From assembly GCF_002019635.1 (NCBI RefSeq), contig NZ_KV917371.1:1842001-1906000 (forward strand): a stretch of DNA of 64,000 nt, written 5' to 3'. Position numbers and translations under genes: made by a program. This document shows positions 45,574-54,763 of the stretch, piece by piece (position 1 is the stretch's first letter; each line of letters starts with the position of its first letter). The notes under the pieces are model-generated. The model worked only from the letters and a program-made list of their open reading frames with translations, had not been told where the DNA came from and ran no database searches. This DNA comes from Metabacillus halosaccharovorans. Its GTDB lineage: Bacteria; Bacillota; Bacilli; Bacillales; Bacillaceae.

Positions 45574-47244
45574 ATGTTTGTCGACAAAAGACGAAATGAG
45601 GAGTTGGAAATTTTGGAATTAGATATCCAGAAGATGATATTTGAATTCATTGGTGGATTAGGGATTTTCCTTTTCGGAATCAAGTATATGGGAGATGGTC
45701 TTCAACGATCAGCCGGTGATAAGTTGAGAGACATTTTGGATAAGTTTACGACAAATCCGTTAATGGGTGTTTTAGCGGGTGTTATTGTGACGGTATTAAT
45801 TCAATCCAGTAGTGGAACAACTGTTATTACGGTTGGTTTAGTAAGTGCTGGATTTATGAGTCTTAGACAAGCTATCGGTGTAATTATGGGGGCTAATATT
45901 GGGACAACCGTTACGGCATTTATTATCGGTATTAAAGTTTCGGATTACGCGCTGCCTATAATCGCTGTCGGAGCAATATTACTATTTTTCTTTAAAAACA
46001 AGAGAATACATAATATCGGTCAAATTGTTTTTGGATTTGGTGCACTATTCTTTGGATTGGAATTGATGGGTGATGGAATGAAACCACTCCGCACCTTAGA
46101 GGCATTTCATGATTTAACGGTTAGTATGAGTAGCAATCCGTTATTAGGTGTAGTAGTTGGAACCCTTTTTACTGTTATTGTTCAAAGCTCCAGTGCAACG
46201 ATTGGAATATTACAGGAGTTATTTGGCCAGGGATTAATAGATATTAATGCAGCACTACCTGTTCTTTTTGGAGATAATATTGGAACGACAATTACAGCAG
46301 TGTTAGCATCTATTGGTGCTTCTATAGCAGCAAGAAGAGCAGCATTGACACATGTTATTTTTAATTTAATTGGAACAACCATTTTTCTTATTTTCTTACC
46401 TCTATTTACAAATTTTATGCTGTATTTACAAGGAGCATTACATTTAAATCCTGAAATGACGATCGCTTTTGCACACGGTACTTTTAATTTTACAAATACG
46501 TTGATTCAATTACCGTTTATTGGTTTCTTAGCGTTTATTGTGACGAAGTTAATTCCTGGTGAAGATTCAGTAATAGAGTATAAAACAAAACACTTAGATC
46601 CGATATTTATAGAACAATCTTCTTCTATTGCACTAGGGCAAGCAAAGGAAGAAGTCCTTCGGATGGGACACTTTGCAACAATTGGTTTGGAAGCAGCAAG
46701 AGACTATCAAGCAACATACTCTCAGAAAAATGCAGACACTGCCATGCAACTAGAAGACGCGATTAATAATTTAGATCGAAAAATTACAGACTATTTAGTA
46801 CTTATATCAAGAAGTGAAATGTCTCCAACTGAGTCTGAAGAACATAGCATGCTAATGGACACAGTTAGAGATATCGAACGAATTGGTGATCATATTGAGA
46901 ATGTAGTAGAATTAGTTGGTTACCAATTAACAAACAAAGTTAAATTAACTGATTCAGCTAAAAAAGATTTAGAAGATATGTTTGAATTAACGATACAAAC
47001 ATTAAAGGATGCTGTTACAGCTCTTGATGACAAAGATACAGCTTTAGCATCAAAAGTATTAAAATCTGAAGAGCAGATAGATAAGATGGAAAGAACCCTT
47101 CGTAAAAAGCATATCATGCGTATTAATGAAGGTAGCTGTACAGGTTCAGCCGGTATTGTTTTTGTTGACATCATAAGCAATTTAGAACGAATCGGCGATC
47201 ATTCCGTTAACATTGCAGAAGCTGTTTTAGGATATAGAGATTAA
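45574..47244 (+). CDS. Na+/phosphate cotransporter (NptA/PNaS family) with PhoU-like domain
   Basis: A 556-residue PNaS transporter. Two inverted transport halves carry the hallmark QSSS motifs (VLIQSSSGTTVITVG and VIVQSSSATIGILQE), with eight or so membrane segments up to residue ~330. The C-terminal cytoplasmic part (about 350-556) is a PhoU-like helical domain with two paired repeats (DTVRDIERIGDHIENVVEL and DIISNLERIGDHSVNIAEA). It likely imports phosphate with sodium. The start may be ATG 45574 (AAGGG 6 nt upstream) or TTG 45613 (GAGGAG 9 nt upstream). B. subtilis has no such gene here; it is an added gene beside yqgA. Confidence 0.93.
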   Translation: MFVDKRRNEELEILELDIQKMIFEFIGGLGIFLFGIKYMGDGLQRSAGDKLRDILDKFTTNPLMGVLAGVIVTVLIQSSSGTTVITVGLVSAGFMSLRQAIGVIMGANIGTTVTAFIIGIKVSDYALPIIAVGAILLFFFKNKRIHNIGQIVFGFGALFFGLELMGDGMKPLRTLEAFHDLTVSMSSNPLLGVVVGTLFTVIVQSSSATIGILQELFGQGLIDINAALPVLFGDNIGTTITAVLASIGASIAARRAALTHVIFNLIGTTIFLIFLPLFTNFMLYLQGALHLNPEMTIAFAHGTFNFTNTLIQLPFIGFLAFIVTKLIPGEDSVIEYKTKHLDPIFIEQSSSIALGQAKEEVLRMGHFATIGLEAARDYQATYSQKNADTAMQLEDAINNLDRKITDYLVLISRSEMSPTESEEHSMLMDTVRDIERIGDHIENVVELVGYQLTNKVKLTDSAKKDLEDMFELTIQTLKDAVTALDDKDTALASKVLKSEEQIDKMERTLRKKHIMRINEGSCTGSAGIVFVDIISNLERIGDHSVNIAEAVLGYRD

Positions 47245-47284
47245 TCTTAAATTGAATATATAAGGGAAACAAGGTTTCTTATTT

Positions 47285-47323
47285 TAAGGCTGTATTAAAG
47301 TAAATTTAATATAGCCTTTTTTA
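47285..47323 (+). terminator. Terminator after the Na/Pi cotransporter gene
   Basis: AAGGCTGTATTAAA pairs with TTTAATATAGCCTT (one mismatch), followed by a T-run. Confidence 0.9.
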
Positions 47324-47482
47324 TTTATTTTTTGCACTATAAAAAGAAAGGACAATAGCAGGCCGTAATCCCCTGATTTAAAATAAGGAATATGTCTTAT
47401 TGACGTATTTTCAATCTTAACACTAGCTTAATATTTCGATGTTATAATTAGTCGAAATTACACGAGAGATGGAGGATTCGGT

Positions 47483-49276
47483 TTGGGAAAGAAATGGGTT
47501 GACCACATCAATAATATTTTTATACATAAGAAGTTTGACCAGAAAAAACTTAGTCAGAACAAGAAAAATATTAATAATAATCTATCTGCATCCAACCGTT
47601 TATTTGATAAAGCATTTAAAAAGTTTAGTTTGCAAAATCGTTTATTGTTCTTATTTATTTTCTTATTAATTGTTTCTGTTACTATTGTAGGTATTAGTTC
47701 CTATATTAAGGCGAAGGATACAACTATTGAAACAATTGAAAATCGTATAAGTCGTGAATCTGAAGTTATGACATATGTCGCTAAAAACTTAAAGTTTTTA
47801 TATGTAAGTGATGATTCATATTTTATGCAGCAGTTAGAGATTAGTATCCGTGACCAGCAGCGGCAGTTAGAAACAGACGGGATTGAATCTCATTTATATT
47901 ATTATTCCAATGGAGAAATCAACACATTTAAAGTAAGTAATCATTCAAAAATCTCTTTCACAGATGCTTTTAAAGAAAAGATTGCAAAAGAAGATAAAGG
48001 GGTTTTTCACCAAACAATTAAGGGGGAAGACTATACAATTTCTGTTATTAACATGCCTGAGATTAATGGGAAATACCTTTTAATCGTTCCAACAGCATCT
48101 TATTTGGGGCCAGTAAATGAAATGGCACAATTTATGATTGCTGTAATTGTTGTGAGTTTAGTTATTTCAATCATTTTGCTAATTTTATTTGTTCGCAGTG
48201 TAACAAAACCTTTAACTGAGCTTCGGAATGTTATGTCAGAGGTGCGCGAAGGGAATTTAAAGAAAAAAGCTTTAATTAATACAACCATTCCGGAGCTACA
48301 ATCTCTAAAAGTAAGCTTTAATATGATGATAGAACAGATGAGTAACGTTATAAATGAAATAAATGAAACAACAACAGAACTAGAAACAACCGGAGAAAAA
48401 TTGAGTCATTCTTCTGAGGATGCCCTTTCTTATAGCCGACAGTTAATAACTGCCATTAATGTTGTAAAACAAGGGGCTGAACAAACAGCAAGCAGCTCGG
48501 ATAGCAGTGTAAATGGATTTCAATCAATGAAACAAAAAATACAAATATTAATCTCTGGTATGGATATGGTATTCCAAAGCTCTGAGGATATGAATATATC
48601 AGCTAAGCGTGGAGAAAAGAATAATACATACTTAATTAATACCATTAACAGTTTTGAGAGAGATTTTGAACATATGACATCAACCATACAAGAAGTAAAA
48701 GAACATTCATCTTCAATAACAAATCTTGTAGGTTTAATAAAAGGTGTTGCTGACCAGACGAAGTTATTATCTCTTAATGCTACAATCGAAGCAGCAAGAG
48801 CAGGAGAAGCAGGGAAGGGATTTGCCGTTGTTGCAAACGAGGTACGTAAACTAGCTGAACAATCTTCTTCTGCTACTGTAGACATCTCCAAATCAATTTC
48901 TGAAATGGAAGATGTAACTATACGTGCTACAAAAGAATTTGATGAAATGCTTTTAAAGATAAGACGCTATCTAGAAACGGCAAACGATTCAAAAGCATCA
49001 TTTGATGAATTAATGAAAGAGATAGATACAGTTAGTAAGAAGCTCCAAGGAATGCAGGGAGAGCTTCAAAAATTAAAGTTGGTACTTCCAGACCTTGAAG
49101 AACAAACATTAAGCTTTGCATCCATTTCACAAGAAACCCTTGCCAGTACTGAAGAAATGCTTTCAACAAGTAATGACCAAATACAACAGATGGAAAGCAC
49201 TCATGAAATTGGCTTACAATTAAAAGGATTATCCAATTCATTATCTGGCATTTCCAAACAATTTAACGTAAACTAA
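47483..49276 (+). CDS. Methyl-accepting chemotaxis protein
   Basis: A 597-residue chemoreceptor. TM1 (about 58-80, [19 protein letters not shown]) and TM2 (about 212-235, [21 protein letters not shown]) flank an extracytoplasmic sensor domain of roughly 130 residues with no family I recognise. HAMP follows, then the signalling domain with the conserved tip ([43 protein letters not shown]). The start is TTG 47483 with GGAGG 7 nt upstream. The ligand is unknown. It is a single gene with its own terminator, between nptA and yqgC where B. subtilis has no receptor. Confidence 0.95.
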   Translation: MGKKWVDHINNIFIHKKFDQKKLSQNKKNINNNLSASNRLFDKAFKKFSLQNRLLFLFIFLLIVSVTIVGISSYIKAKDTTIETIENRISRESEVMTYVAKNLKFLYVSDDSYFMQQLEISIRDQQRQLETDGIESHLYYYSNGEINTFKVSNHSKISFTDAFKEKIAKEDKGVFHQTIKGEDYTISVINMPEINGKYLLIVPTASYLGPVNEMAQFMIAVIVVSLVISIILLILFVRSVTKPLTELRNVMSEVREGNLKKKALINTTIPELQSLKVSFNMMIEQMSNVINEINETTTELETTGEKLSHSSEDALSYSRQLITAINVVKQGAEQTASSSDSSVNGFQSMKQKIQILISGMDMVFQSSEDMNISAKRGEKNNTYLINTINSFERDFEHMTSTIQEVKEHSSSITNLVGLIKGVADQTKLLSLNATIEAARAGEAGKGFAVVANEVRKLAEQSSSATVDISKSISEMEDVTIRATKEFDEMLLKIRRYLETANDSKASFDELMKEIDTVSKKLQGMQGELQKLKLVLPDLEEQTLSFASISQETLASTEEMLSTSNDQIQQMESTHEIGLQLKGLSNSLSGISKQFNVN

Positions 49277-49278
49277 AA

Positions 49279-49322
49279 ATGACAGGTTGTATAAATTCTC
49301 ATATTTATACAACCTGTCATTT
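49279..49322 (+). terminator. Terminator after the chemoreceptor gene
   Basis: AAATGACAGGTTGTATAAAT pairs with ATTTATACAACCTGTCATTT around a short loop; a long perfect stem. Confidence 0.92.
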
Positions 49323-49390
49323 ATAATTTGTGTCCAATATAAATAAGCTAGAAGAAAAAGGTGTATGCACCTAATATCAAAATAGCTTTA

Positions 49391-49460
49391 AGATAGTGAG
49401 GGGGATTCTAAGTAAGAACAGAAACTTGGAAGCTAGGCAGTCCCCTGTTTTACTTAGCAA
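49391..49460 (+). promoter_or_regulatory. Structured leader upstream of yqgC
   Basis: CTAAGTAAGAACAG (49408-49421) and CTGTTTTACTTAG (49445-49457) form a 13-bp stem with one bulged G around a 23-nt loop. GGGGGA (49400-49405), just 5' of the stem, can also pair with TCCCC (49441-49445) in the loop, giving a possible pseudoknot. It ends 30 bp before the yqgC start. I know of no Rfam class that fits. Confidence 0.45.
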
Positions 49461-49489
49461 AGTGAAAAATTTTCAAGGAGGTTTTTGCC

Positions 49490-49975
49490 ATGCATATAAT
49501 CTATTGGTCAATGATCATCCTAATGTTTGTTGTTGCTTTTATAGGACTTATTTACCCAATCATCCCAAGTGTGATATTTATTGGCATAGGATTTTTATTA
49601 TATGGTCTTTTCTTTACTTTTGCTGAATTAACATGGATTTTTTGGATTATACAGGGGCTCTTTATTGCTTTATTGTTCGGAGCGGATTATCTTGCAAATC
49701 TATTAGGAGTTAAAAAATTTGGAGGTAGTAAAGCGGCTATTTGGGGAAGTACAATCGGTCTTTTAGTCGGTCCTTTTATTATCCCTTTCTTTGGAATTAT
49801 AATCGGCCCTTTTATTGGGGCGGTTATAGCAGAGCTATTAATTCATAAAAAGAACTTCAAAGATGCTCTTCATGCAGGATTTGGATCTTTAATAGGATTT
49901 ATATCAGGTGTTTTTGCAAAAGGACTTATTCAGTTAATAATGATTGCTTATTTCCTCATTCAGGTTCTAAGGTAG
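49490..49975 (+). CDS. yqgC: DUF456 membrane protein YqgC
   Basis: A 161-residue, very hydrophobic protein with five to six membrane segments ([33 protein letters not shown], then [35 protein letters not shown]). The Gly/Pro-rich repeat [21 protein letters not shown] is typical of DUF456. Function unknown. AAGGAGG precedes ATG. It lies upstream of sodA in the same direction, as in B. subtilis, and has a structured leader. Confidence 0.88.
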   Translation: MHIIYWSMIILMFVVAFIGLIYPIIPSVIFIGIGFLLYGLFFTFAELTWIFWIIQGLFIALLFGADYLANLLGVKKFGGSKAAIWGSTIGLLVGPFIIPFFGIIIGPFIGAVIAELLIHKKNFKDALHAGFGSLIGFISGVFAKGLIQLIMIAYFLIQVLR

Positions 49976-50127
49976 TTTTTTCACTTGTATATAATTTATT
50001 TTTTTGAGAAAACTGTTATTTGTGTTTAAGGCTTTTCAATTGAAAGTATAGGACAATTTTGGTAACCTAGGAATTGAGAAGCCTGTATTGGCTTTTAACT
50101 TGTACATATATTGAGGAGGAATTAATA

Positions 50128-50736
50128 ATGGCTTATGAATTACCACAATTACCTTATGCGTATGATGCACTAGAACCACATATTGACAAAGAAACAATGA
50201 ATATTCATCACACAAAACATCACAACACTTATATCACAAATGTTAATGCTGCATTAGAAGGAAATGCTGATTTAGCAGGTAAAAGTGTAGAAGAGTTAGT
50301 TTCTAACTTAGACGCTGTTCCAGAAGCTATTCGTACAGCAGTGCGTAATAATGGTGGTGGACATGCTAACCACAGCTTATTCTGGACGATCTTGTCACCA
50401 AACGGCGGCGGTGAGCCGACAGGTGAGCTTGCTGATGCAATCAATGCTAAATTTGGAAGCTATGATAGCTTTAAAGAAGAGTTTGCTAAAGCAGCAACTA
50501 CTCGTTTCGGTTCAGGTTGGGCTTGGTTAGTAGTAAATAATGGTGAGCTAGAGGTTACTAGCACTCCAAACCAAGATTCTCCTCTAATGGAAGGCAAAAC
50601 ACCAGTTCTTGGTTTAGATGTTTGGGAGCATGCATATTACTTAAACTATCAAAACCGTCGTCCAGACTACATTGCATCTTTCTGGAATGTAGTAAACTGG
50701 GATGAAGTTTCTAAGCGTTTTAACGCAGCGAAATAA
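50128..50736 (+). CDS. sodA: Superoxide dismutase [Mn]
   Basis: A 202-residue cytoplasmic MnSOD that converts superoxide to hydrogen peroxide and oxygen. Metal ligands are His27 ([14 protein letters not shown]), a His in [13 protein letters not shown], and the Asp/His pair in [12 protein letters not shown]. The GGGHANHS-x-F-W and DVWEHAYY signatures favour Mn. The start is ATG 50128, behind GAGGAGG; the longer open frame to 50074 has no family match. Strong terminator downstream. Confidence 0.98.
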   Translation: MAYELPQLPYAYDALEPHIDKETMNIHHTKHHNTYITNVNAALEGNADLAGKSVEELVSNLDAVPEAIRTAVRNNGGGHANHSLFWTILSPNGGGEPTGELADAINAKFGSYDSFKEEFAKAATTRFGSGWAWLVVNNGELEVTSTPNQDSPLMEGKTPVLGLDVWEHAYYLNYQNRRPDYIASFWNVVNWDEVSKRFNAAK

Positions 50737-50758
50737 TTAAAATAATTTTTCTATTAAG

Positions 50759-50788
50759 AGAGGGCTAACATTTTTGTTAGCCCTTTTT
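50759..50788 (+). terminator. Terminator after sodA
   Basis: AGGGCTAAC-ATTTTT-GTTAGCCCT then T4-5. Confidence 0.93.
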
Positions 50789-50894
50789 GATTTGAAATCT
50801 TCTCTTAACCGAATATGACTATTTACAATCTAAATACATAACTACAATCCGATAAGACAAACTATGTATTAGAAGTTGAAGGGGAGTAGTTGTT

Positions 50895-52184
50895 ATGTCA
50901 AAAATGAAGAAGCTTATTGGTGATGTAGAGGTTAGTAAGGATTTAGTTTTATTATTAGTGATAGGTGGATTGTACTCCTTAAGTATTGCTCTTTCTAACA
51001 CATTTGTGAACGTGTACTTATGGAAACAATCGGGAAAGTTTATCGACTTGGCCATTTATAATTTATCAATAGTGGTCATGCAACCTCTAACATTTATCTT
51101 TGCAGGTAGATTAGCTAAAAAAATCGACCGTGTAATCGTATTAAGACTGGGAGTTATTTTCTTAGCTTCATTCTTCTTGATTGTCCTCATGATAGGAGGC
51201 TCTGCTGCAAAATTTCTCTATGTTTTAGGTGGGACATTAGGTATAGGCTATGGTTTTTATTGGCTTGCATTTAATGTTTTAACATTTGAAATCACAGAAC
51301 CTGAAACGAGGGACTTTTTTAATGGATTTTTAGGTGTCATGAATTCCACAGCGGGAATGGTTGGTCCAATCGTTGCGGGCTTTGTTATTTCCAGGTTAAA
51401 AAATTTTACTGGTTATACAACAATCTTTACCATTTCTCTCATATTGTTTTCAGGAGCAGTAGTGCTTAGCTTTTTTTTAAAGAGAAGAAAAGCAGAAGGA
51501 GATTATTTATTAACACGAATTTTTCATGAAAGAAAAAACAACAAAAATTGGGGACTTATTACCAGAGCGCATTTCTTTCAAGGTTTACGTGAAGGAACTT
51601 TTGCTTTTGTAATTGGTGTATTTGTTTTTATTTCTACTGGAAGTGAATTGGCATTAGGAACTTTTGGATTAGTTAACTCCGCAGTTGCTTTTCTGGGCTA
51701 TTATCTTGCAACAAGAGTGATAAAGAAAACGAAACGTAAACGTTTCATACTAATTGGTGGGACGTTACTGTATGTTTCGATTTTCTTAATACTTTTTGAT
51801 CTGACCTATCAAAGATTGCTTATTTATGGAGTACTTATTGCAATTGGCTACCCTATGTTACTCGTTCCATACATGTCGTTAACATATGACGTTATAGGAA
51901 AAGCATGGAGTGCTGCCAAGGCTAGAATTGAATATATTGTTGTAAAAGAGATTTTTCTTAATGCAGGTAGAATTGTTTCAATAGTTGGGTTTATTATCGC
52001 TATTTCTTTCTTTGATGAAAAACAAAGTATTCCGATTTTACTTGCAATTATTGGTGCGGGACACTTCGTTATCTACTTTTTTGTGAAACATGTTCAGCTG
52101 AAAGAAAGTGATAAAAGCATTGAGCATAAAGGTCATAAACCAGTTTTGAAAAACAATCTTGTTGATGGTGATAGTAGTGGGTGA
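50895..52184 (+). CDS. yqgE: MFS transporter YqgE
   Basis: A 429-residue major facilitator with twelve predicted membrane segments. Typical parts are the loop 2-3 motif AGRLAKKIDRVIVLRLG, the central KRRKAEGDYLLTRIFHERKN loop, and EGTFAFVIGVFVFISTGSELALG at the start of the second half. B. subtilis YqgE is the orthologue; the substrate is not known. It follows sodA and its terminator. In B. subtilis pbpA lies immediately downstream; here it is missing. Confidence 0.9.
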   Translation: MSKMKKLIGDVEVSKDLVLLLVIGGLYSLSIALSNTFVNVYLWKQSGKFIDLAIYNLSIVVMQPLTFIFAGRLAKKIDRVIVLRLGVIFLASFFLIVLMIGGSAAKFLYVLGGTLGIGYGFYWLAFNVLTFEITEPETRDFFNGFLGVMNSTAGMVGPIVAGFVISRLKNFTGYTTIFTISLILFSGAVVLSFFLKRRKAEGDYLLTRIFHERKNNKNWGLITRAHFFQGLREGTFAFVIGVFVFISTGSELALGTFGLVNSAVAFLGYYLATRVIKKTKRKRFILIGGTLLYVSIFLILFDLTYQRLLIYGVLIAIGYPMLLVPYMSLTYDVIGKAWSAAKARIEYIVVKEIFLNAGRIVSIVGFIIAISFFDEKQSIPILLAIIGAGHFVIYFFVKHVQLKESDKSIEHKGHKPVLKNNLVDGDSSG

Positions 52185-52300
52185 AATTTATAAAAGGGCT
52201 ACTTTCGATATTCCCCTGTGTTAGCCTCATCCGGATATTTGCTTTTGTTTTTAGTTTTTTATTTCTTCTTCACCTTTTCGATTATAGATGAGAGTCTTTT

Positions 52301-52501
52301 TTACTTAAGAACAAGTATATTTGCCCCTATTGTTCCATCATCTGTCGGTTGTTTAGGTGAAGAAGACACTTCATAACCTTGTATTATTTTTTACATTTTC
52401 AAATTTCTTCTTTTTAAAGCTCCGATTAATTATTCTCCCTCATTTTGTCCGTCTTTTCTCAAGTTGAAGTGCTTCTTTTTTACATTCCTACATTTATTCC
52501 C
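52301..52501 (-). pseudogene. Possible decayed ORF between yqgE and pstS
   Basis: On the minus strand one frame reads KKKHFNLRKDGQNEGE-stop-LIGALKRRNLKM-stop-KIIQGYEVSSSPKQPTDDG... and ends at TAA 52301. The two internal TAA codons are at 52430-52432 and 52391-52393. The amino-acid composition looks protein-like, and an AAAGGAGG sequence (complement of 52508-52515) lies upstream, but there is no good start codon. I do not recognise the product. It might be a remnant of a small gene; chance is not excluded. Confidence 0.3.
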
Positions 52502-52578
52502 TTATGAACCTCCTTTATTTATCTTTAATACATCTGAAAGCCCCTAATTAAACAAAATGTGACAATCTCCACCACGAA

Positions 52579-52617
52579 TTTACAAAACCTTTACATTTGC
52601 TTAAAACGTCATTAATA
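52579..52617 (+). promoter_or_regulatory. Pho-box array of the pst operon
   Basis: TTTACA (52579), TTTACA (52590), TTAAAA (52601) and TTAATA (52612) start at exact 11-bp steps, the arrangement bound by two PhoP dimers in B. subtilis. It lies about 65-100 bp upstream of the pstS start. Confidence 0.85.
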
Positions 52618-52680
52618 CTTAAGCGTTATTCTATTACTCGTAGGACAAAACAAAAAACATTCTTTAGGGGGAATATGGCA

Positions 52681-53673
52681 ATGAAAAGCTTTAAGAGCTT
52701 AGTATTACTTTTAGTAATGGGAATTTTAGTAGTATTCGCTGCAGCATGTGGTAATGGAGCATCTACAGAAGAAGAATCAAATACTGGATCTGGAGATTCA
52801 AATGAAGAAGAAACTGCATTAGAAGGTAGCGTTGTAATAGATGGATCAGGAACAGTTTATCCTTTTATGGCAAAAATGGCGGAAAATTATATGACTGAAA
52901 ATGAAGAAGTTTCCGTTGAAGTAAGCCGTGCAGGTACTTCTGCTGGTTTCGAAAAGTTTCTAGTAGCTGAAAACGGAACAGATTTCAACGATGCATCGCG
53001 TGAAATCAAAGATGAAGAAGCGGCTAAAGCAGATGAATTAGGTATTGAATACAAAGAATTCCAAGTTGCTCTTGATGGTTTAACGTTCGTTATCAACAAA
53101 GAAAACGATTGGGCAACAGAAATGACTCAAGAAGAAGTAGTTAAGATCTTCCTTGCTGAAGGTGGAGTAACTAAATGGTCTGATATCAACCCTGAATGGC
53201 CAGCTGAAGAAATCAAGCCAATGGGTCCTAACGAAAACCATGGTACAAACGAATTCATGTTTGAAACTATCATGGAAGAAAAAGACTTTGTTGATTCTGT
53301 AAATTTACAACAAGAATATTCTACTCTTGTAGATCTTGTTTCTAAAGATAAAAATGCTATTGCATTCTTTGGATATGGTTACTACGACAGCAATAAAGAC
53401 AAGCTAAATGCAGTAAATGTTGACTTTGGTAATGGTCCTGTTGCTCCAAGTTTAGATACTATCGGTTTGGATGATGCAGCAGCTTATAAACCATTTACTC
53501 GCCCAGTCTTCACATATTTAAATGTTGGAATGGCTAAAGAGAAGCCTCAAGTGCTTGATTATGCAATCTATGCTATGGAAAATGCTCAAACTGTAGCTTC
53601 AGAAACTGGATTTGCTCCATTAAAAGATGAAGTAATTCAAGAGTCTATCAGCTTCCTAGAAGGATTAAAATAA
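52681..53673 (+). CDS. pstS: Phosphate ABC transporter, substrate-binding lipoprotein
   Basis: A 330-residue lipoprotein with a signal peptide and lipobox (VLLLVMGILVVFAAAC, Cys lipidated), an acidic linker (TEEESNTGSGDSNEEET) and the PstS fold (VIDGSGTVYPFMAKMAENYM, VEVSRAGTSAGFEKFLV, then PNENHGTNEFMF). It captures phosphate outside the membrane. ATG 52681 places GGGGG 9 nt upstream; ATG 52675 is also possible. It is the first gene of pstSCAB, preceded by Pho boxes. A stable hairpin separates it from pstC. Confidence 0.96.
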   Translation: MKSFKSLVLLLVMGILVVFAAACGNGASTEEESNTGSGDSNEEETALEGSVVIDGSGTVYPFMAKMAENYMTENEEVSVEVSRAGTSAGFEKFLVAENGTDFNDASREIKDEEAAKADELGIEYKEFQVALDGLTFVINKENDWATEMTQEEVVKIFLAEGGVTKWSDINPEWPAEEIKPMGPNENHGTNEFMFETIMEEKDFVDSVNLQQEYSTLVDLVSKDKNAIAFFGYGYYDSNKDKLNAVNVDFGNGPVAPSLDTIGLDDAAAYKPFTRPVFTYLNVGMAKEKPQVLDYAIYAMENAQTVASETGFAPLKDEVIQESISFLEGLK

Positions 53674-53700
53674 TCATAATTATTGCTTTTCCTATTCACA

Positions 53701-53740
53701 GAAGATGAGAAGTTGATGAGAAGATTGGCTTCTCATCTTC
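53701..53740 (+). repeat. Stem-loop between pstS and pstC
   Basis: GAAGATGAGAAG (53701-53712) and CTTCTCATCTTC (53729-53740) are perfect 12-bp arms with a 16-nt loop. There is no T-run directly after it, so it may protect the pstS mRNA 3' end and allow partial read-through. Confidence 0.8.
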
Positions 53741-53828
53741 TTATGTGTTTCCTCTATTAATATAATCTACTAAAAAAATTTCACCTCCCACAAATAAAAT
53801 AAATGGAGGATGAAAGGGGTTTTCGATC

Positions 53829-54761
53829 TTGGATAACAAAGAAAGCATCCGTGACATGATTGAAAAAAAGAGAAGCTCTACAAATCTAACTTCTGTCACA
53901 GAAAAGGTTATGCCTAAGTTTTTATTAGCTATTGCGACAATATCAATCCTTACAACTCTTGGCATAGTTATTACTTTATTAACTGAAACAATAAACTTTT
54001 TCAAAGATGTTCCTTTTTTAGACTTCTATACTGGAACTATATTAAATCCGCTAGGTGATGATGCACAATTTGGTGTACTTCCATTACTGACAGGGACGAT
54101 TTACTCTACTGTAATAGCGATGTTTGTGGCTATTCCTGTAGGTTTAATGGCAGCTATTTTCTTAAGTGAGTATGCTTCCGATAAAGTACGAAGAATATTA
54201 AAACCAATACTTGAAATTCTTGCTGGTATTCCTACAATTGTATATGGTTTCTTTGCATATACTTTTGTAACACCTTTATTGAGATCCTTTATTCCAGCTT
54301 TAGATCCAACAAATATCCTAAGTCCTGGTATTGTAATGGGTATTATGATTATTCCTATGGTAGCCTCACTTTCTGAGGATGCAATGAGTTCTGTCCCTAA
54401 CTCAATGCGAGAAGGAGCTCTTGCTCTTGGTTCAACAAAACTTGAGGTGACTTGGAAAGTTGTTATTCCAGCAGCTATATCCGGAGTGATTGCTTCATTT
54501 GTATTAGGGATTTCCCGTGCTATCGGAGAAACGATGATTGTAGCTATAGCAAGCGGAAGCAACAAAGACTTTACGTTTGATCTTACACAATCAATGCAGA
54601 CGATGACTGCTTATATCGTTGAAGTAACTGGAGGCGAAGCTCCTGCTGGTTCAACTATTTACTATAGTTTGTACGCTGTCGCAATGACCTTGTTTGTATT
54701 TACACTCATTATGAACCTCGTTGCCCAGTATATTTCTCGTAAATATAGGGAGGAGTATTGA
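53829..54761 (+). CDS. pstC: Phosphate ABC transporter, permease PstC
   Basis: A 310-residue permease with six membrane segments and the binding-protein-dependent transport motif in the second half (EGALALGSTKLEVTWKVVIPAAISG). LLTGTIYSTVIAMFVAIPVGLMAAIFLSEYA and LEILAGIPTIVYGFFAY are PstC/PstA hallmarks. The start is TTG (53829) with AAAGGGG upstream. Its stop overlaps the region of the pstA ribosome site, so translation is coupled. Confidence 0.96.
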   Translation: MDNKESIRDMIEKKRSSTNLTSVTEKVMPKFLLAIATISILTTLGIVITLLTETINFFKDVPFLDFYTGTILNPLGDDAQFGVLPLLTGTIYSTVIAMFVAIPVGLMAAIFLSEYASDKVRRILKPILEILAGIPTIVYGFFAYTFVTPLLRSFIPALDPTNILSPGIVMGIMIIPMVASLSEDAMSSVPNSMREGALALGSTKLEVTWKVVIPAAISGVIASFVLGISRAIGETMIVAIASGSNKDFTFDLTQSMQTMTAYIVEVTGGEAPAGSTIYYSLYAVAMTLFVFTLIMNLVAQYISRKYREEY

Positions 54762-54763
54762 TT

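Noticed and set aside
47483-49276. SigD-type promoter before the chemoreceptor gene
   Set aside because: No TAAA-N15-GCCGATAT match was found; only AT-rich sequence with a lone TATAAT near 47440-47450 and no good -35.
49396-49626. 76-codon plus-strand ORF upstream of and overlapping yqgC
   Set aside because: It runs through the structured leader and then out of frame through yqgC, which is a clear DUF456 match.
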